Counted from the first letter of the stretch, positions 30,255 to 40,235 are shown. The stretch is 64,000 nucleotides of DNA from Campylobacteraceae bacterium (GCA_027035765.1 JALVUD010000002.1:106704-170703); one strand, 5' to 3'. The notes: generated by a model from the letters alone, not told the origin. A program made the numbers and translations.

Positions 30255-31010
30255 ATGAACGATCACAATCTTGACGACCTCATCATCGGTGAACCGGAGT
30301 CGGGAGGCAAAGGTCCCAAAAGCCTTCTGACACTTATCGGCCTGATCCTGATCATTCTGATCGTAGGGGTCTTCCTGGCCAAACTGATCTTCAGCGAACC
30401 CGAGACCCCTGCCGAAGGAGCGACCACGGAGCTCACCGGCGTGGTCAAACCCGCCGGCCAAGGGACGGCAGCGGAAGCCAAAGGATCCAAGGCCCAACCT
30501 GCCGAAGAGATCCCCGATGAGCTCAAACCTATCGCCAAAGAGACGCTCCCCGAAAGCAGCGAACTGAGCCCCATTGCTCCCTCTGCCCCCCATACCGCCA
30601 AAAGCAAAACAAGCCGGCCCGCTCCGAAAAAAGCGGCGGCTCCCCGTCCCGCCGCCAAACCCAAACCTGTTACGGCCCAAAAGCCTGCCCCCGCCCCCAA
30701 ATCCAAAGTGAAAAAAACCCGTCCCAGTGAGCTCTTTGCCAAGCAGAAAGCCAAGACCAAGAGCAAAGCCAAGCAGCCCCCCGCCGGCAGCAAGATCTAC
30801 TACATCCAGATCGGCTCTTTCAAGCGGATGCCCAATCAGAAATATCTGGACAAGATCAAGGCCCAGGGGTACAAACCGATCATCGTCAAGAGTGGAGAGA
30901 TGGTCAAGGTTCGCGTGGGCCCCTACGGTTCCTACGCCGACGCCAAAGCGAAGCTCCCCGTGGTCAAAGAGAAACTGGGAATCTCCGGTTTCGTCGTCAG
31001 GAAACAGTAA
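30255..31010 (+). CDS. SPOR domain-containing protein
   Basis: N-term TM, Pro/Ala/Lys-rich linker, C-term YYIQIGSFKR..MVKVRVGPYGSYADAKAKL. Confidence 0.85.
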   Translation: MNDHNLDDLIIGEPESGGKGPKSLLTLIGLILIILIVGVFLAKLIFSEPETPAEGATTELTGVVKPAGQGTAAEAKGSKAQPAEEIPDELKPIAKETLPESSELSPIAPSAPHTAKSKTSRPAPKKAAAPRPAAKPKPVTAQKPAPAPKSKVKKTRPSELFAKQKAKTKSKAKQPPAGSKIYYIQIGSFKRMPNQKYLDKIKAQGYKPIIVKSGEMVKVRVGPYGSYADAKAKLPVVKEKLGISGFVVRKQ

Positions 31011-32458
31011 TGCTCCGCAGCTACCTCTTTGACCAGCTGACCCCCGTCGCTCTCTACGGCGAGATCAAAAAGCTCTACCCCGACGAAGTAACCATGCTCT
31101 TCGAGAGCGTCGTCACTTCCGAAGAAGGGAACTTCAGCTTCATTGTCATCGGGGCCAAGGAACGGCTGATCTACCGAAACGATCGCACGGTCTATATCGA
31201 TGCAGAGGGCAAACGCCATGAGCCTGATACCGATCCCTTCACCTTTCTGCAGGACTACTATCGGCAACTCGACAAAGAGCACTACCGTACCCTCGCCCGG
31301 GAGGCGGGATTCTCCTTCGTCGACGGCTTCATCGGCTTCATCGGCTACGACATGGTCAAGGTCTTCGAACCGGTCCTGCGGCAGTGGATGGACGATCTGG
31401 AAGATCCGCTGAAGACCCCGGACCTGGATCTGGTCCGCCCCCGCCTCATCATCGGCTTTTCCCACAAGAGCTCGGAGCTTACGCTGATCGATCCGGGAAA
31501 CGAAAATCCCGAACTCCTGGAATCGGTGGCGGCACTGCTTCCCCGTCCCCATCAGCCCATGCCTTTCCAACCCGCCCGTCTGGAGGGAGAAGGGAGCTTC
31601 GCCATCGAAGCGGAACGCTTCATGGAGATCGTGGAGCAGGCCAAGGAGCATATCCGCGCCGGCGATGTCTTTCAGATGCTCCCCTCCAACCGCTATACCC
31701 AGAAGGGTCATGTCGATCCCCTGAGCTTCTACCGGGTACTGCGCTCCAAGAACCCCTCCCCCTACCTCTTTCTCCTGGACTATGAGGATTTCAGCATCTG
31801 CGGCTCTTCCCCGGAGGTGATGGTCCGCCTCACCGCAGGAGAGATCCTGCTGCGTCCCATCGCCGGGACTCGCAAACGGGGTGCCACCCCCCAGCGGGAC
31901 TATGAGCTGGAGCAGGAGATGCTCAGCGACCCCAAAGAGTGTGCCGAGCACCTGATGCTGGTGGATCTGGGACGCAACGATGTGGGACGGGTGGCGAAGA
32001 CAGGGAGCGTCAAAGTCCCGGAGATGATGCGGGTGGAGAAGTACTCCCACGTCATGCATATGGTCAGCGACGTCATTGCCCGGATCGACGAGGGGAAGGA
32101 TATGTTCGACCTCTTCCGGGCCACCTTTACCGCCGGGACCATGACCGGAGCCCCCAAGATCAAGGCCATGGAGCTCATCGCCCGCTTCGAGGGGCTCAAA
32201 CGAGGCTTCTACAGCGGCAGTGTGGGGTATTTCTCCTTCACGGGAGACATGGACTCCGCCATCGCCATCCGTACCGCCCTGATCAAACCGGATCAGATCA
32301 TCCTGCAAGCGGGCGCAGGCGTCGTGGCCGACAGCCGTCCCGAGCTGGAGGAGCTGGAGGTACGCAACAAACTGATGGCCCTGATGGCCACCCTGCGTGA
32401 GATGGAAAATTTCTCGGCAGACCAACCGGTCCTGATCCTCAAAGAGCTGGAGAGCTGA
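31010..32458 (+). CDS. trpE: anthranilate synthase component I
   Basis: RPIAGTRKRGATPQRDYELEQEML; SHVMHMVSDVIA; TFTAGTMTGAPKIKAMELI. Confidence 0.9.
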   Translation: MLRSYLFDQLTPVALYGEIKKLYPDEVTMLFESVVTSEEGNFSFIVIGAKERLIYRNDRTVYIDAEGKRHEPDTDPFTFLQDYYRQLDKEHYRTLAREAGFSFVDGFIGFIGYDMVKVFEPVLRQWMDDLEDPLKTPDLDLVRPRLIIGFSHKSSELTLIDPGNENPELLESVAALLPRPHQPMPFQPARLEGEGSFAIEAERFMEIVEQAKEHIRAGDVFQMLPSNRYTQKGHVDPLSFYRVLRSKNPSPYLFLLDYEDFSICGSSPEVMVRLTAGEILLRPIAGTRKRGATPQRDYELEQEMLSDPKECAEHLMLVDLGRNDVGRVAKTGSVKVPEMMRVEKYSHVMHMVSDVIARIDEGKDMFDLFRATFTAGTMTGAPKIKAMELIARFEGLKRGFYSGSVGYFSFTGDMDSAIAIRTALIKPDQIILQAGAGVVADSRPELEELEVRNKLMALMATLREMENFSADQPVLILKELES

Positions 32459-32718
32459 AACTTTTTCCAGCCGCATTCTTCAAGAAGACCACAAAATTTT
32501 TCTCCCTTTTTTCTATTTCCTGCTCTGAAGATATTTTGATTCCTTCGTTGGTGTAAAAGAAAAACATTTTCGGCATATACATTCTGTAATAATATGTAGA
32601 ATTAATAAGTCCGATAAAAGCAAAAAACTTCTATGATAGTAGCTCATACGGCTGCTGTTTCGGTGCGGTTTTCCTCGCCGCACCTTTCCTCTTCTTCGAA
32701 CATTCAAAAGGAATCAAG

Positions 32719-34077
32719 ATGTCGGAAAAGAAAAAAATGTCGCTGACCGTCAAGGTGCTGATCGGGATGGGTCTGGGAATCCTTGTCGGCCTTGCCCTGA
32801 ATCTGCTGGGTCTCAATGCAGAAGGTTCCTGGATCAACTTCTACATCACCAACGGACTCTTTCTTATCATCGGAAAGCTCTTTGTCGCCGCCTTGAAGAT
32901 GCTGGTGGTCCCCCTGGTACTCTTCTCCCTCATTACCGGCGTCATCGGAATCGGTGACATTCGTGAGCTTGGAAAGGTCGGTGCCAAATCCTTCTTTCTC
33001 TATATGCTGACCACTGCTATCGCCATTGCTGTGGCGATCAGTATCGCGGCATCTCTCGGAATCGGATCGGGAGTTCATATGACCAGCCAGGCCGTTTTTA
33101 CAGCCAAGGAGGCTCCGCCTTTGAGCCAAGTCCTCATCAACATTGTCCCGACCAATATGTTTGAGGCGATGGTCAAAGGCAATATGCTCCAGGTGATCTT
33201 TTTCTCCATCCTTGTAGGAATCTCCATCCTCATGGTAGGGAAAAAGGCACGACAGATTGTAGAGCTTACAGAGATAGGCAACGAGATTATGATGAAGATG
33301 GTGACCATCATCATGGCATTGGCCCCTTATGCGGTTTTTGCCCTTCTGGCTCGGGCCATGGCCAATCTCGGCTTGGGACTGCTCGTGGATCTGGCAGGTT
33401 ATGTATTGGTCCTGATCGGTACGTTGATGCTCCACCTGTTTGTCACCCTGATGCTACTGCTGAAGATCTTCTCCGGCAAGAGTCCTGCCATGTTCCTGAA
33501 AAAATTCAGGGAAGTCCAGGTCTTTGCCTTCTCCACCTCCAGCTCCAACGCGACGATCCCTGTCACACTGCGGGCCACCACCGAACGACTCGGGGTGCAT
33601 AACTCCATCGCCTCCTTTACCATTCCTTTCGGGGCGACGATCAACATGGACGGAACCGCCATTATGCAGGGGGTGGCTACGGTTTTCATCGCCAATGCTT
33701 ACGGTGTACCTCTCGGCCTTGCCGGATACCTGACGGTCATTCTCATGTCGGTTCTGGCCTCTATCGGGACCGCCGGAGTACCGGGGGTCGGCCTGATCAT
33801 GCTTTCGATGGTCTTTACCCAGGTCGGACTGCCCGTAGAGGGGATCGGACTGATCCTTGGAGTCGACCGACTGCTGGATATGATCCGAACCGCTGTCAAT
33901 GTCTCCGGTGACGGGGTAGTGACCACCATTGTCGCGCGAAGTGAGAAGAAACTTGACGAAGCTGTCTATGACGATCCCTCTGCCGGTACAGTGACCGAAG
34001 AGGAGCTCGAAATCAATGAAGACGCCGAACACCAGCTCGCCGAGGTGATCGAAGAGGTCAAAGAGGAGGAGGAATAA
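32719..34077 (+). CDS. dicarboxylate/amino acid:cation symporter (DAACS)
   Basis: FSTSSSNATIPVTLR; PFGATINMDGTAIMQGVATVFIA. Confidence 0.9.
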   Translation: MSEKKKMSLTVKVLIGMGLGILVGLALNLLGLNAEGSWINFYITNGLFLIIGKLFVAALKMLVVPLVLFSLITGVIGIGDIRELGKVGAKSFFLYMLTTAIAIAVAISIAASLGIGSGVHMTSQAVFTAKEAPPLSQVLINIVPTNMFEAMVKGNMLQVIFFSILVGISILMVGKKARQIVELTEIGNEIMMKMVTIIMALAPYAVFALLARAMANLGLGLLVDLAGYVLVLIGTLMLHLFVTLMLLLKIFSGKSPAMFLKKFREVQVFAFSTSSSNATIPVTLRATTERLGVHNSIASFTIPFGATINMDGTAIMQGVATVFIANAYGVPLGLAGYLTVILMSVLASIGTAGVPGVGLIMLSMVFTQVGLPVEGIGLILGVDRLLDMIRTAVNVSGDGVVTTIVARSEKKLDEAVYDDPSAGTVTEEELEINEDAEHQLAEVIEEVKEEEE

Positions 34078-34245
34078 CACCTCCCGGCACGCCTCTGCCG
34101 CCCTGCCGATCCTCCACACTCGGCAGGAAAAAACATCCCTGCCCTTTTTCCTGTGCATAAAGAGAAAAAAGTCTACACTATGATAGAATATTTCCACAAT
34201 ATATCATCTTCTGTTTGTGGTAACAAATAATAATAAGGAAAAGCC

Positions 34246-34875
34246 GTGAGACTACAGTTGGCAATTGACGTACTCAGTTCGGAAGAGGCCCTGCGCCTGG
34301 CACAGGAAACCCGAAAGCACATCGATATTATCGAAATCGGTACCCCGTTGATCAAACATGAGGGAGTCCGACTCATCTCTTTGATGAAGGCACTTTTTCC
34401 CGAAAAGACTCTGCTGGTGGACCTCAAGAGTATGGATGTAGGTGAGTACGAAGCCGATTTCTGCTTTGAAGCGGGAGCGGATATCGTCACGGTTCTCGGC
34501 GCCGCAGACCTTCGGACGATCGAAGGGACAATCCGCAGTGCAAAAAAGCACCACGGTGAAGTGGTCGTCGATATGATCAGTGTGGAGGACAAAGTCTCCC
34601 GAGCCAAAGCTGTACAGAAGATGGGGGCCGACTATGTAGGGATCCATTCCGGAATCGATCAGCAGAATGCGGGTCACAGCCCTCTGGAGGATCTCAAACT
34701 CCTCTCCGACAAAGTCAATATTCCCCTGGCTGTCGCCGGCGGGATCAATCTGGAGACACTCGACGATATCGTCAAATGTGATCCGGAGATCGTCGTCGTG
34801 GGCGGAGCGATCACCGGAGCGAAAAACCCGAAAAAGATGGCCCGAAAAATCGCCAAGCGTCTCGGAAAACACTGA
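34246..34875 (+). CDS. hps: 3-hexulose-6-phosphate synthase
   Basis: RLQLAIDVLSSEEAL..IIEIGTPLIKHEG, DLKSMDVGEYEADFCFEAGADIVTVLGAAD; followed by a Phi-type SIS protein. Confidence 0.85.
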   Translation: MRLQLAIDVLSSEEALRLAQETRKHIDIIEIGTPLIKHEGVRLISLMKALFPEKTLLVDLKSMDVGEYEADFCFEAGADIVTVLGAADLRTIEGTIRSAKKHHGEVVVDMISVEDKVSRAKAVQKMGADYVGIHSGIDQQNAGHSPLEDLKLLSDKVNIPLAVAGGINLETLDDIVKCDPEIVVVGGAITGAKNPKKMARKIAKRLGKH

Positions 34876-35423
34876 TGATCGGAGAGCATCTGCTGGAGAA
34901 GATCCGTCAGGATCTCGACCGCATCGATGATGAGAGTTTCCGCCATTTCGTCGATTATTTTCTTGAGGATCGCCGAGTCTTTGTCTGCGGAGCGGGACGA
35001 AGCGGGCTGGTCGGAAAGTGTTTCGCCATGCGGTTGATGCATCTGGGCGAGGAGGCCTTTGTCGTGGGAGAAACCAATACACCGGCCATCCGCAAAGGGG
35101 ATCTGCTGCTTTGCATCTCCGCCTCCGGTACCACCGACAGCGTTGTGAGTGCCGCCCAAAAGGCAGCCGGTCACGAAGCCACGATCCTCTCTCTCACTGC
35201 CAATCCGGAAGGACCTCTCCTCGCCTACTCCCGATTCGCCGTGATCATCGACTCCGACAAAAGCCCTGAAAAAGAGGCCGAGAAACCTTCTTCCCGTGCC
35301 ATCCCACTCGGGACTGCTTTTGAACTGACATCACTCATTTTTCTGGAATCGGTCATTTCGGAAATCATGCAACTCAAAGAGATCAGTGAATCGGAGATGA
35401 AAAATCGCCATACCAATCTCTAA
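34875..35423 (+). CDS. hxlB: 6-phospho-3-hexuloisomerase
   Basis: SIS-domain VFVCGAGRSGLVGKCFAMRLMHLGEEAFVVGETNTPAIRKGDLLLCISASGTT; 1-nt overlap with hps. Confidence 0.88.
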   Translation: MIGEHLLEKIRQDLDRIDDESFRHFVDYFLEDRRVFVCGAGRSGLVGKCFAMRLMHLGEEAFVVGETNTPAIRKGDLLLCISASGTTDSVVSAAQKAAGHEATILSLTANPEGPLLAYSRFAVIIDSDKSPEKEAEKPSSRAIPLGTAFELTSLIFLESVISEIMQLKEISESEMKNRHTNL

Positions 35424-35457
35424 TCCGTAATCTGCGGGAGATCTCTGCTCTGCACGA

Positions 35458-35802
35458 TCAATGATCGTGCGTCGCGGCGTACTCCGGCGTGCAGAAGATC
35501 CCGCAGTGGCATTTCCCCTCTTCCGGCACCTCATGCTCGATGGCCGGTTTGCAGGGGCAGAGGCGGTTGTCGGCGCTGACGTGCTTGCCCTCCTCATTCT
35601 CGATCACCATGAAGCAGGGGCACCAGCGTTTGCCGTAGAGAAGCTTGTGCCGGGCCAGCCCCATCAGGACCCCTTCGTTGACCTCTTCATTGGGGTTGTA
35701 GACCCATCCGAACTGTTTGCAGACCTTGTCGGCGAACTTCTTGGTTTTCTCCAGCTCCTCCAGGAATTCCTCTGAACTCATATCGACCTGTTTCATAGCC
35801 AC
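35458..35802 (-). CDS. ferredoxin-thioredoxin reductase catalytic subunit-like protein
   Basis: YGKRWCPCFM...CPC...GKCHCGIFC cysteine pattern. Confidence 0.85.
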   Translation of the reverse strand: MAMKQVDMSSEEFLEELEKTKKFADKVCKQFGWVYNPNEEVNEGVLMGLARHKLLYGKRWCPCFMVIENEEGKHVSADNRLCPCKPAIEHEVPEEGKCHCGIFCTPEYAATHDH

Positions 35803-35822
35803 TCCTTTTTTTAGTTGATCTC

Positions 35823-38099
35823 TCAGCGCTCCGGCTCATCCAGCTTTTCAGCCACCAGTTTATTAACCACTTTAGGATTGGCTTTACCTCCGGTCGCTTT
35901 AAGCACCTGGCCCACGAAGAAACCGAAGAGCTTTTGGTTGCCTGCTTTGTACTTGGCTACGTTGTCGGGATTGGCGGCGATCACCTCTTCGATGACCGGC
36001 AGGATCTGCGCCGGGTCACTGATCTGGACCCAGCCCCGCTCTTCGACAATTTTGACCGGGGATTCGCCGCTTTGGGCCATCAGCTCGAAGAGCTCTTTGG
36101 CGATTTTGCTGGAGACGGTCTCTTCATCGATCATTTTAGCGAGCCGGGCGATCCCTTCGGGGGTGAAAGCCAACGCTTCCAATGATTTCTGCTTCAACTC
36201 CCTGGCCACCTCGTTGACCACCAGATTGGCCAGAGTCACGGGGCTGTTCTGCTCGGCAAGCGCCTGCTCGAAAAACTCCCGGAGCATCGCGTCACGGGCC
36301 AGAGTATTGGCAGCGGCCTTGCCGATACCCAATTCCCGGGTGTAACGCTCGTAGCGTGCCTGCTCCTCCTCGTTGAGAGGGGCGGCTTCTCCCTCGTTTG
36401 CCCCCTGCTTCGGTTTCGGTGCTTTGGACTCCGCTGCTTTGGGGGCGGGCTTGGAAGGCTGCTGCTTTTTACTCCAGGAGTCTTTGAGGCTGACGATCTT
36501 GTTGAAGACCGGATGCTCGTCGCTGGAGTCCACCGGATCGGGGTAGAAGTAACCCTGCCGCTCGAACTGGAAGCGTTCGTCGGGCTTCTCTTCGATCACC
36601 GCCCGTTCGACGTAGGCCCCTTTGACGATCTTCAGAGAATCGGGGTTGAGATCCTCGATGCCTTTGGGATTTTCGACCCGGAAGAGCCGGTCGTAGAGGC
36701 GCACTTCCACTTCATGAGCCGTTGCCGCATCGACCCAGTGGATGGCGCTTTTGACCTTGATGCCGCTGGTGTCGGCGCCGCTTTTGGAGTCGGGATAGTA
36801 CTCTGCGCGAATCTCGGTGATACGGCCGCTCTCATCTTTGATCACCTCATTGCAGCGGATGATGTAGGCGTGGCGCAGCCGCACCGGCTGATCGGGAGTG
36901 AGGCGGTAGTACCCCTTGGGCGGGTTCTCCGAAAAATCCTCCCGCTCGATATAGATCTCCCGGGAAAAAGGGAGCTTGCGGGAACCCTCTTTGGGGACGT
37001 CGTGGGGATAGTAGGAGGCTTCCAGCTCTTCGCTTCCTTTGTAGTTTTCGATCACCACCTTCAGAGGATCGAGAACGCACATCACCCGCGGGACCTTCAT
37101 ATTGAGATCGTCCCGGATGGCATGCTCCAGCTGAGCGACATCCACGACGGAGTTGGCCTTGGAGATGCCGATGCTGTTGCAGAAGTTGACGATGGACTCG
37201 GGAGTGTAGCCCCGGCGGCGATAGCCGGCGATGGTGGGCATGCGGGGGTCGTCCCAGCCGCTCACTTTGCCGCTGTCGACCAGCTCCTTGAGCTTGCGTT
37301 TGCTCATCACCGTATAGTTCATATTGAGCCGGGCGAATTCGTACTGATAGGGTCTCGGAGGCCCCAGGCGGAGCGTATCGAGGACCCAGTCGTAGAGAGC
37401 GCGGTTGTTCTCGAACTCCAGGGTGCAGAAGGAGTGGGTGATCCCCTCGATGTAGTCCGAGAGACAGTGGGCGAAATCGTACATGGGGTAGATGCACCAG
37501 GCATCACCGGTGCGCATATGATGGGCATGGCGGATGCGGTAGAGCAGCGGATCGCGCAGCTGCATATTGGGGGAGCTCATATCGATTTTGGCCCGCAACA
37601 CGTGTTCACCGTCTTTGAACTCTCCCCGGCGCATCCGCTCGAAAAGATCCAGGTTCTCCTCGACGCTGCGCTCGGCATAGCGGCTGCGTCGCCCGGGCTG
37701 TGTGACTGTTCCCCGATACTCCCGGATCTCCTCTTCGCTGAGGCTGTCCACGTAGGCTTTGCCCATTTTGATCAGCTGCACCGCATAGTCGTAGAGGCGC
37801 TGGAAATAGTCGGAGGTGTGGCGCACCGGACCGTCCCACTCGTAGCCCAGCCACCGGACCGCCTCTTCGATGGCCTGGGCATACTTCTCCTCTTCGGTCA
37901 CCGGGTTGGTATCGTCCATCCGCAGGTGGCAGCGCCCCCCGAAATCCCGGGCGATGCCGAAGTTGATGGTGATCGCTTTGGCATGTCCGATATGGGGAAA
38001 GCCGTTGGGCTCGGGAGGAAAGCGGGTCACCACCTCCTTGTATTTCCCCTCGGCCAGATCCCGCTCCACGATCGCGCGTAAAAAATCTTTCTTCTTCAT
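35823..38099 (-). CDS. glnS: glutaminyl-tRNA synthetase with C-terminal YqeY/GatB-like domain
   Basis: RFPPEPNGFPHIGHAKAI, VMSKRKLKELVDSG; C-term LANLVVNEVAREL..GKVLKATGGKANPKVVNKLV. Confidence 0.93.
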   Translation of the reverse strand: MKKKDFLRAIVERDLAEGKYKEVVTRFPPEPNGFPHIGHAKAITINFGIARDFGGRCHLRMDDTNPVTEEEKYAQAIEEAVRWLGYEWDGPVRHTSDYFQRLYDYAVQLIKMGKAYVDSLSEEEIREYRGTVTQPGRRSRYAERSVEENLDLFERMRRGEFKDGEHVLRAKIDMSSPNMQLRDPLLYRIRHAHHMRTGDAWCIYPMYDFAHCLSDYIEGITHSFCTLEFENNRALYDWVLDTLRLGPPRPYQYEFARLNMNYTVMSKRKLKELVDSGKVSGWDDPRMPTIAGYRRRGYTPESIVNFCNSIGISKANSVVDVAQLEHAIRDDLNMKVPRVMCVLDPLKVVIENYKGSEELEASYYPHDVPKEGSRKLPFSREIYIEREDFSENPPKGYYRLTPDQPVRLRHAYIIRCNEVIKDESGRITEIRAEYYPDSKSGADTSGIKVKSAIHWVDAATAHEVEVRLYDRLFRVENPKGIEDLNPDSLKIVKGAYVERAVIEEKPDERFQFERQGYFYPDPVDSSDEHPVFNKIVSLKDSWSKKQQPSKPAPKAAESKAPKPKQGANEGEAAPLNEEEQARYERYTRELGIGKAAANTLARDAMLREFFEQALAEQNSPVTLANLVVNEVARELKQKSLEALAFTPEGIARLAKMIDEETVSSKIAKELFELMAQSGESPVKIVEERGWVQISDPAQILPVIEEVIAANPDNVAKYKAGNQKLFGFFVGQVLKATGGKANPKVVNKLVAEKLDEPER

Positions 38100-38216
38100 C
38101 CGCTTTGCACCTTTGTCTACAGAAACTCGTCTCGGAATCGTATTTTATCCAAGTTCCCCTCCATATCGCGATGATCCGTTTGTCTACAATTAAACTCCGA
38201 TGGATAAAATATCCCT

Positions 38217-38885
38217 ATGGAACAAAACAGCCAACGCCCTATCAAAATTCTGATGATCGAGGACGACCCCGAGTTTGCCGAACTGCTGAGCGAATACCTG
38301 GCCCAGTTCGGTATGGAAGTGACCAACTACGAGGACCCTTTCCTGGGCGTCAGCGCCGGGGTGCAGAACTACGATCTGCTGCTGCTGGACCTGACCCTGC
38401 CGGGGATGGACGGTCTGGAGGTCTGCGAAGAGGTGGTCCGCAAATACGACATCCCCGTCATCATCTCCTCCGCCCGCAGCGACGTGGAGGACAAGGTCAA
38501 GAGCCTGCAGCTGGGGGCCGACGACTACCTCCCCAAACCCTACGACCCCAAAGAGCTCCACGCCCGGATCCTCTCCCTGCTGCGGCGTTACAGCAAGGGC
38601 GGAGCCGGTCGCCCCGCACCCGCCAGTGCCTACGAGATCAGGGGGGATACCATCTACCACCACGGCCAGCCGCTCCATCTCACCCCTGCAGAGTTTGACA
38701 TCCTCTCCCAGCTGATCCGCAAACAGGGGATCACCCTCTCCCGGGAGCAGCTCATCAACGAATCGAGTGTCATGAGCGACAGCTCTACCAAGAGCCTGGA
38801 TGTGATCATCAGCAAGATCCGCTCCAAGCTGGGAGACCCCAAAGCGATCCAGGCGGTCCGCGGTGTCGGTTACAAGCTTGTTTGA
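38217..38885 (+). CDS. OmpR-family response regulator
   Basis: Receiver LLLLDLTLPGMDGLEV..; winged helix ending AIQAVRGVGYKLV. Confidence 0.92.
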   Translation: MEQNSQRPIKILMIEDDPEFAELLSEYLAQFGMEVTNYEDPFLGVSAGVQNYDLLLLDLTLPGMDGLEVCEEVVRKYDIPVIISSARSDVEDKVKSLQLGADDYLPKPYDPKELHARILSLLRRYSKGGAGRPAPASAYEIRGDTIYHHGQPLHLTPAEFDILSQLIRKQGITLSREQLINESSVMSDSSTKSLDVIISKIRSKLGDPKAIQAVRGVGYKLV

Positions 38886-40086
38886 ACGGTTGCGCATCAC
38901 GTCGCTCAGGGCCAAGATCGATCTGGTCTTCCTGATTGCCGTTTTGCTGCTGGTGCTCCTCTTTGCCGCCCTCTGGAAACGATCCATCGACCGCTCTTTC
39001 CAGGAGATTCAGATGCAGGAGCGGGCCAACATCCACTATCTCTATCTCTACTACCTCAAAACCGGCAAGATCGACACCGACTATCTAGCCTCCCAGAATA
39101 TCCGGGTCGTCGATGTGGGAGGGAAAAATCTCAAACTCTATCGCCAGATCGCCCAAAAGGGCAAAAGCAAGAAATTCTCCGTGGTCAATCTGCGGCTCCA
39201 CCGCTACATCCTCATCAACAATGACCGTTTCAAACTGATCCTGGAGAACCTCAACAAACCCCGTTTCCCCCTGGAACTCTTCATCGCCTTTACCGGCGCG
39301 TTGGCGATGCTGCTGCTGCTCTATTTCTGGGTCATTCGTTCCATTCGACCCCTCAGCGAACTCAAGAAGAAGATCCTCCGCTTCTCCGAAGGAGATCTCA
39401 ACATCCACTGCCACAGTGATCGCAAGGACGAAATCGCCGAAGTGGCCAACGCCTTCGACCAGGCGGTGGAGACCATCCGGAATCTGCTTCGCTCCCGGCA
39501 GCTGCTGCTGCGGGCCATCATGCACGAACTCAAAACCCCCATCGCCAAAGGACGGCTGCTTTCGGAGATGATCGACGATCCGAAAAAGAGGGCCCGTTTT
39601 CATGCCATCTTCGAGCGGCTCAATCTCCTCATCGACGAATTTGCCAAGGTGGAGCAGATCACTTCCAAAAACTTTCAACCCGACTTCCACTCCTACAAAG
39701 CCAGCGACATTCTGGAAGGGAGCATCGACCTGCTGATGCTCGACGATCCGTCCCGCTATCTCCACACCGTCATCCGCAAAGATTTCACGCTGCGGGGGGA
39801 TTTTGAGCTTCTGACACTGGCCATCAAGAACCTCATCGACAACGCCATCAAATACTCCGCCGACCGTCATGCAGACATCCTGATCCGCGAACCGGAGATC
39901 CGGATCATCAACCGTGGCAAGGCTCTGCCGCATCCCATCGAGGAGTACTTCACCCCCTTTCACAGCTCCGAAGGGGGACTGGGACTGGGACTCTATATCG
40001 TCAAGAGCATTCTGGATCTTCACGGGATGGAGCTGATCTATCGGCACGAAGAGGGGAAAAACATCTTTGCGGTCATCGTGAAATAA
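38863..40086 (+). CDS. sensor histidine kinase
   Basis: HAMP, H-box RAIMHELKTPIAKGRLL, GGLGLGLYIVKSILDLHG; overlaps the RR gene. Confidence 0.92.
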   Translation: MSVTSLFERLRITSLRAKIDLVFLIAVLLLVLLFAALWKRSIDRSFQEIQMQERANIHYLYLYYLKTGKIDTDYLASQNIRVVDVGGKNLKLYRQIAQKGKSKKFSVVNLRLHRYILINNDRFKLILENLNKPRFPLELFIAFTGALAMLLLLYFWVIRSIRPLSELKKKILRFSEGDLNIHCHSDRKDEIAEVANAFDQAVETIRNLLRSRQLLLRAIMHELKTPIAKGRLLSEMIDDPKKRARFHAIFERLNLLIDEFAKVEQITSKNFQPDFHSYKASDILEGSIDLLMLDDPSRYLHTVIRKDFTLRGDFELLTLAIKNLIDNAIKYSADRHADILIREPEIRIINRGKALPHPIEEYFTPFHSSEGGLGLGLYIVKSILDLHGMELIYRHEEGKNIFAVIVK

Positions 40087-40139
40087 AATAGAATCCTCTG
40101 TTAAACCCAAAATTTGAGTTAAACCGATTGGACATCGTT

Positions 40140-40235
40140 TCGTTGTCCTGAACTTGATTCAGGATCCACAGCATTATGGGTGTTTGAAGCCCTTGATTCC
40201 GGATCGGATCCGGAATGACGGGAGGGTTCAACAGG
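40140..40235. repeat. double-palindrome repeat (second copy)
   Basis: TGTCCTGAACTTGATTCAGGATCCACAG...TTGATTCCGGATCGGATCCGGAATGACG, same architecture as 11765-11870. Confidence 0.8.

Noticed and set aside
34246-34875. 3-keto-L-gulonate-6-phosphate decarboxylase (UlaD-type) instead of Hps
   Set aside because: Same superfamily, but the adjoining 6-phospho-3-hexuloisomerase-like SIS gene with 1-nt overlap favours Hps.
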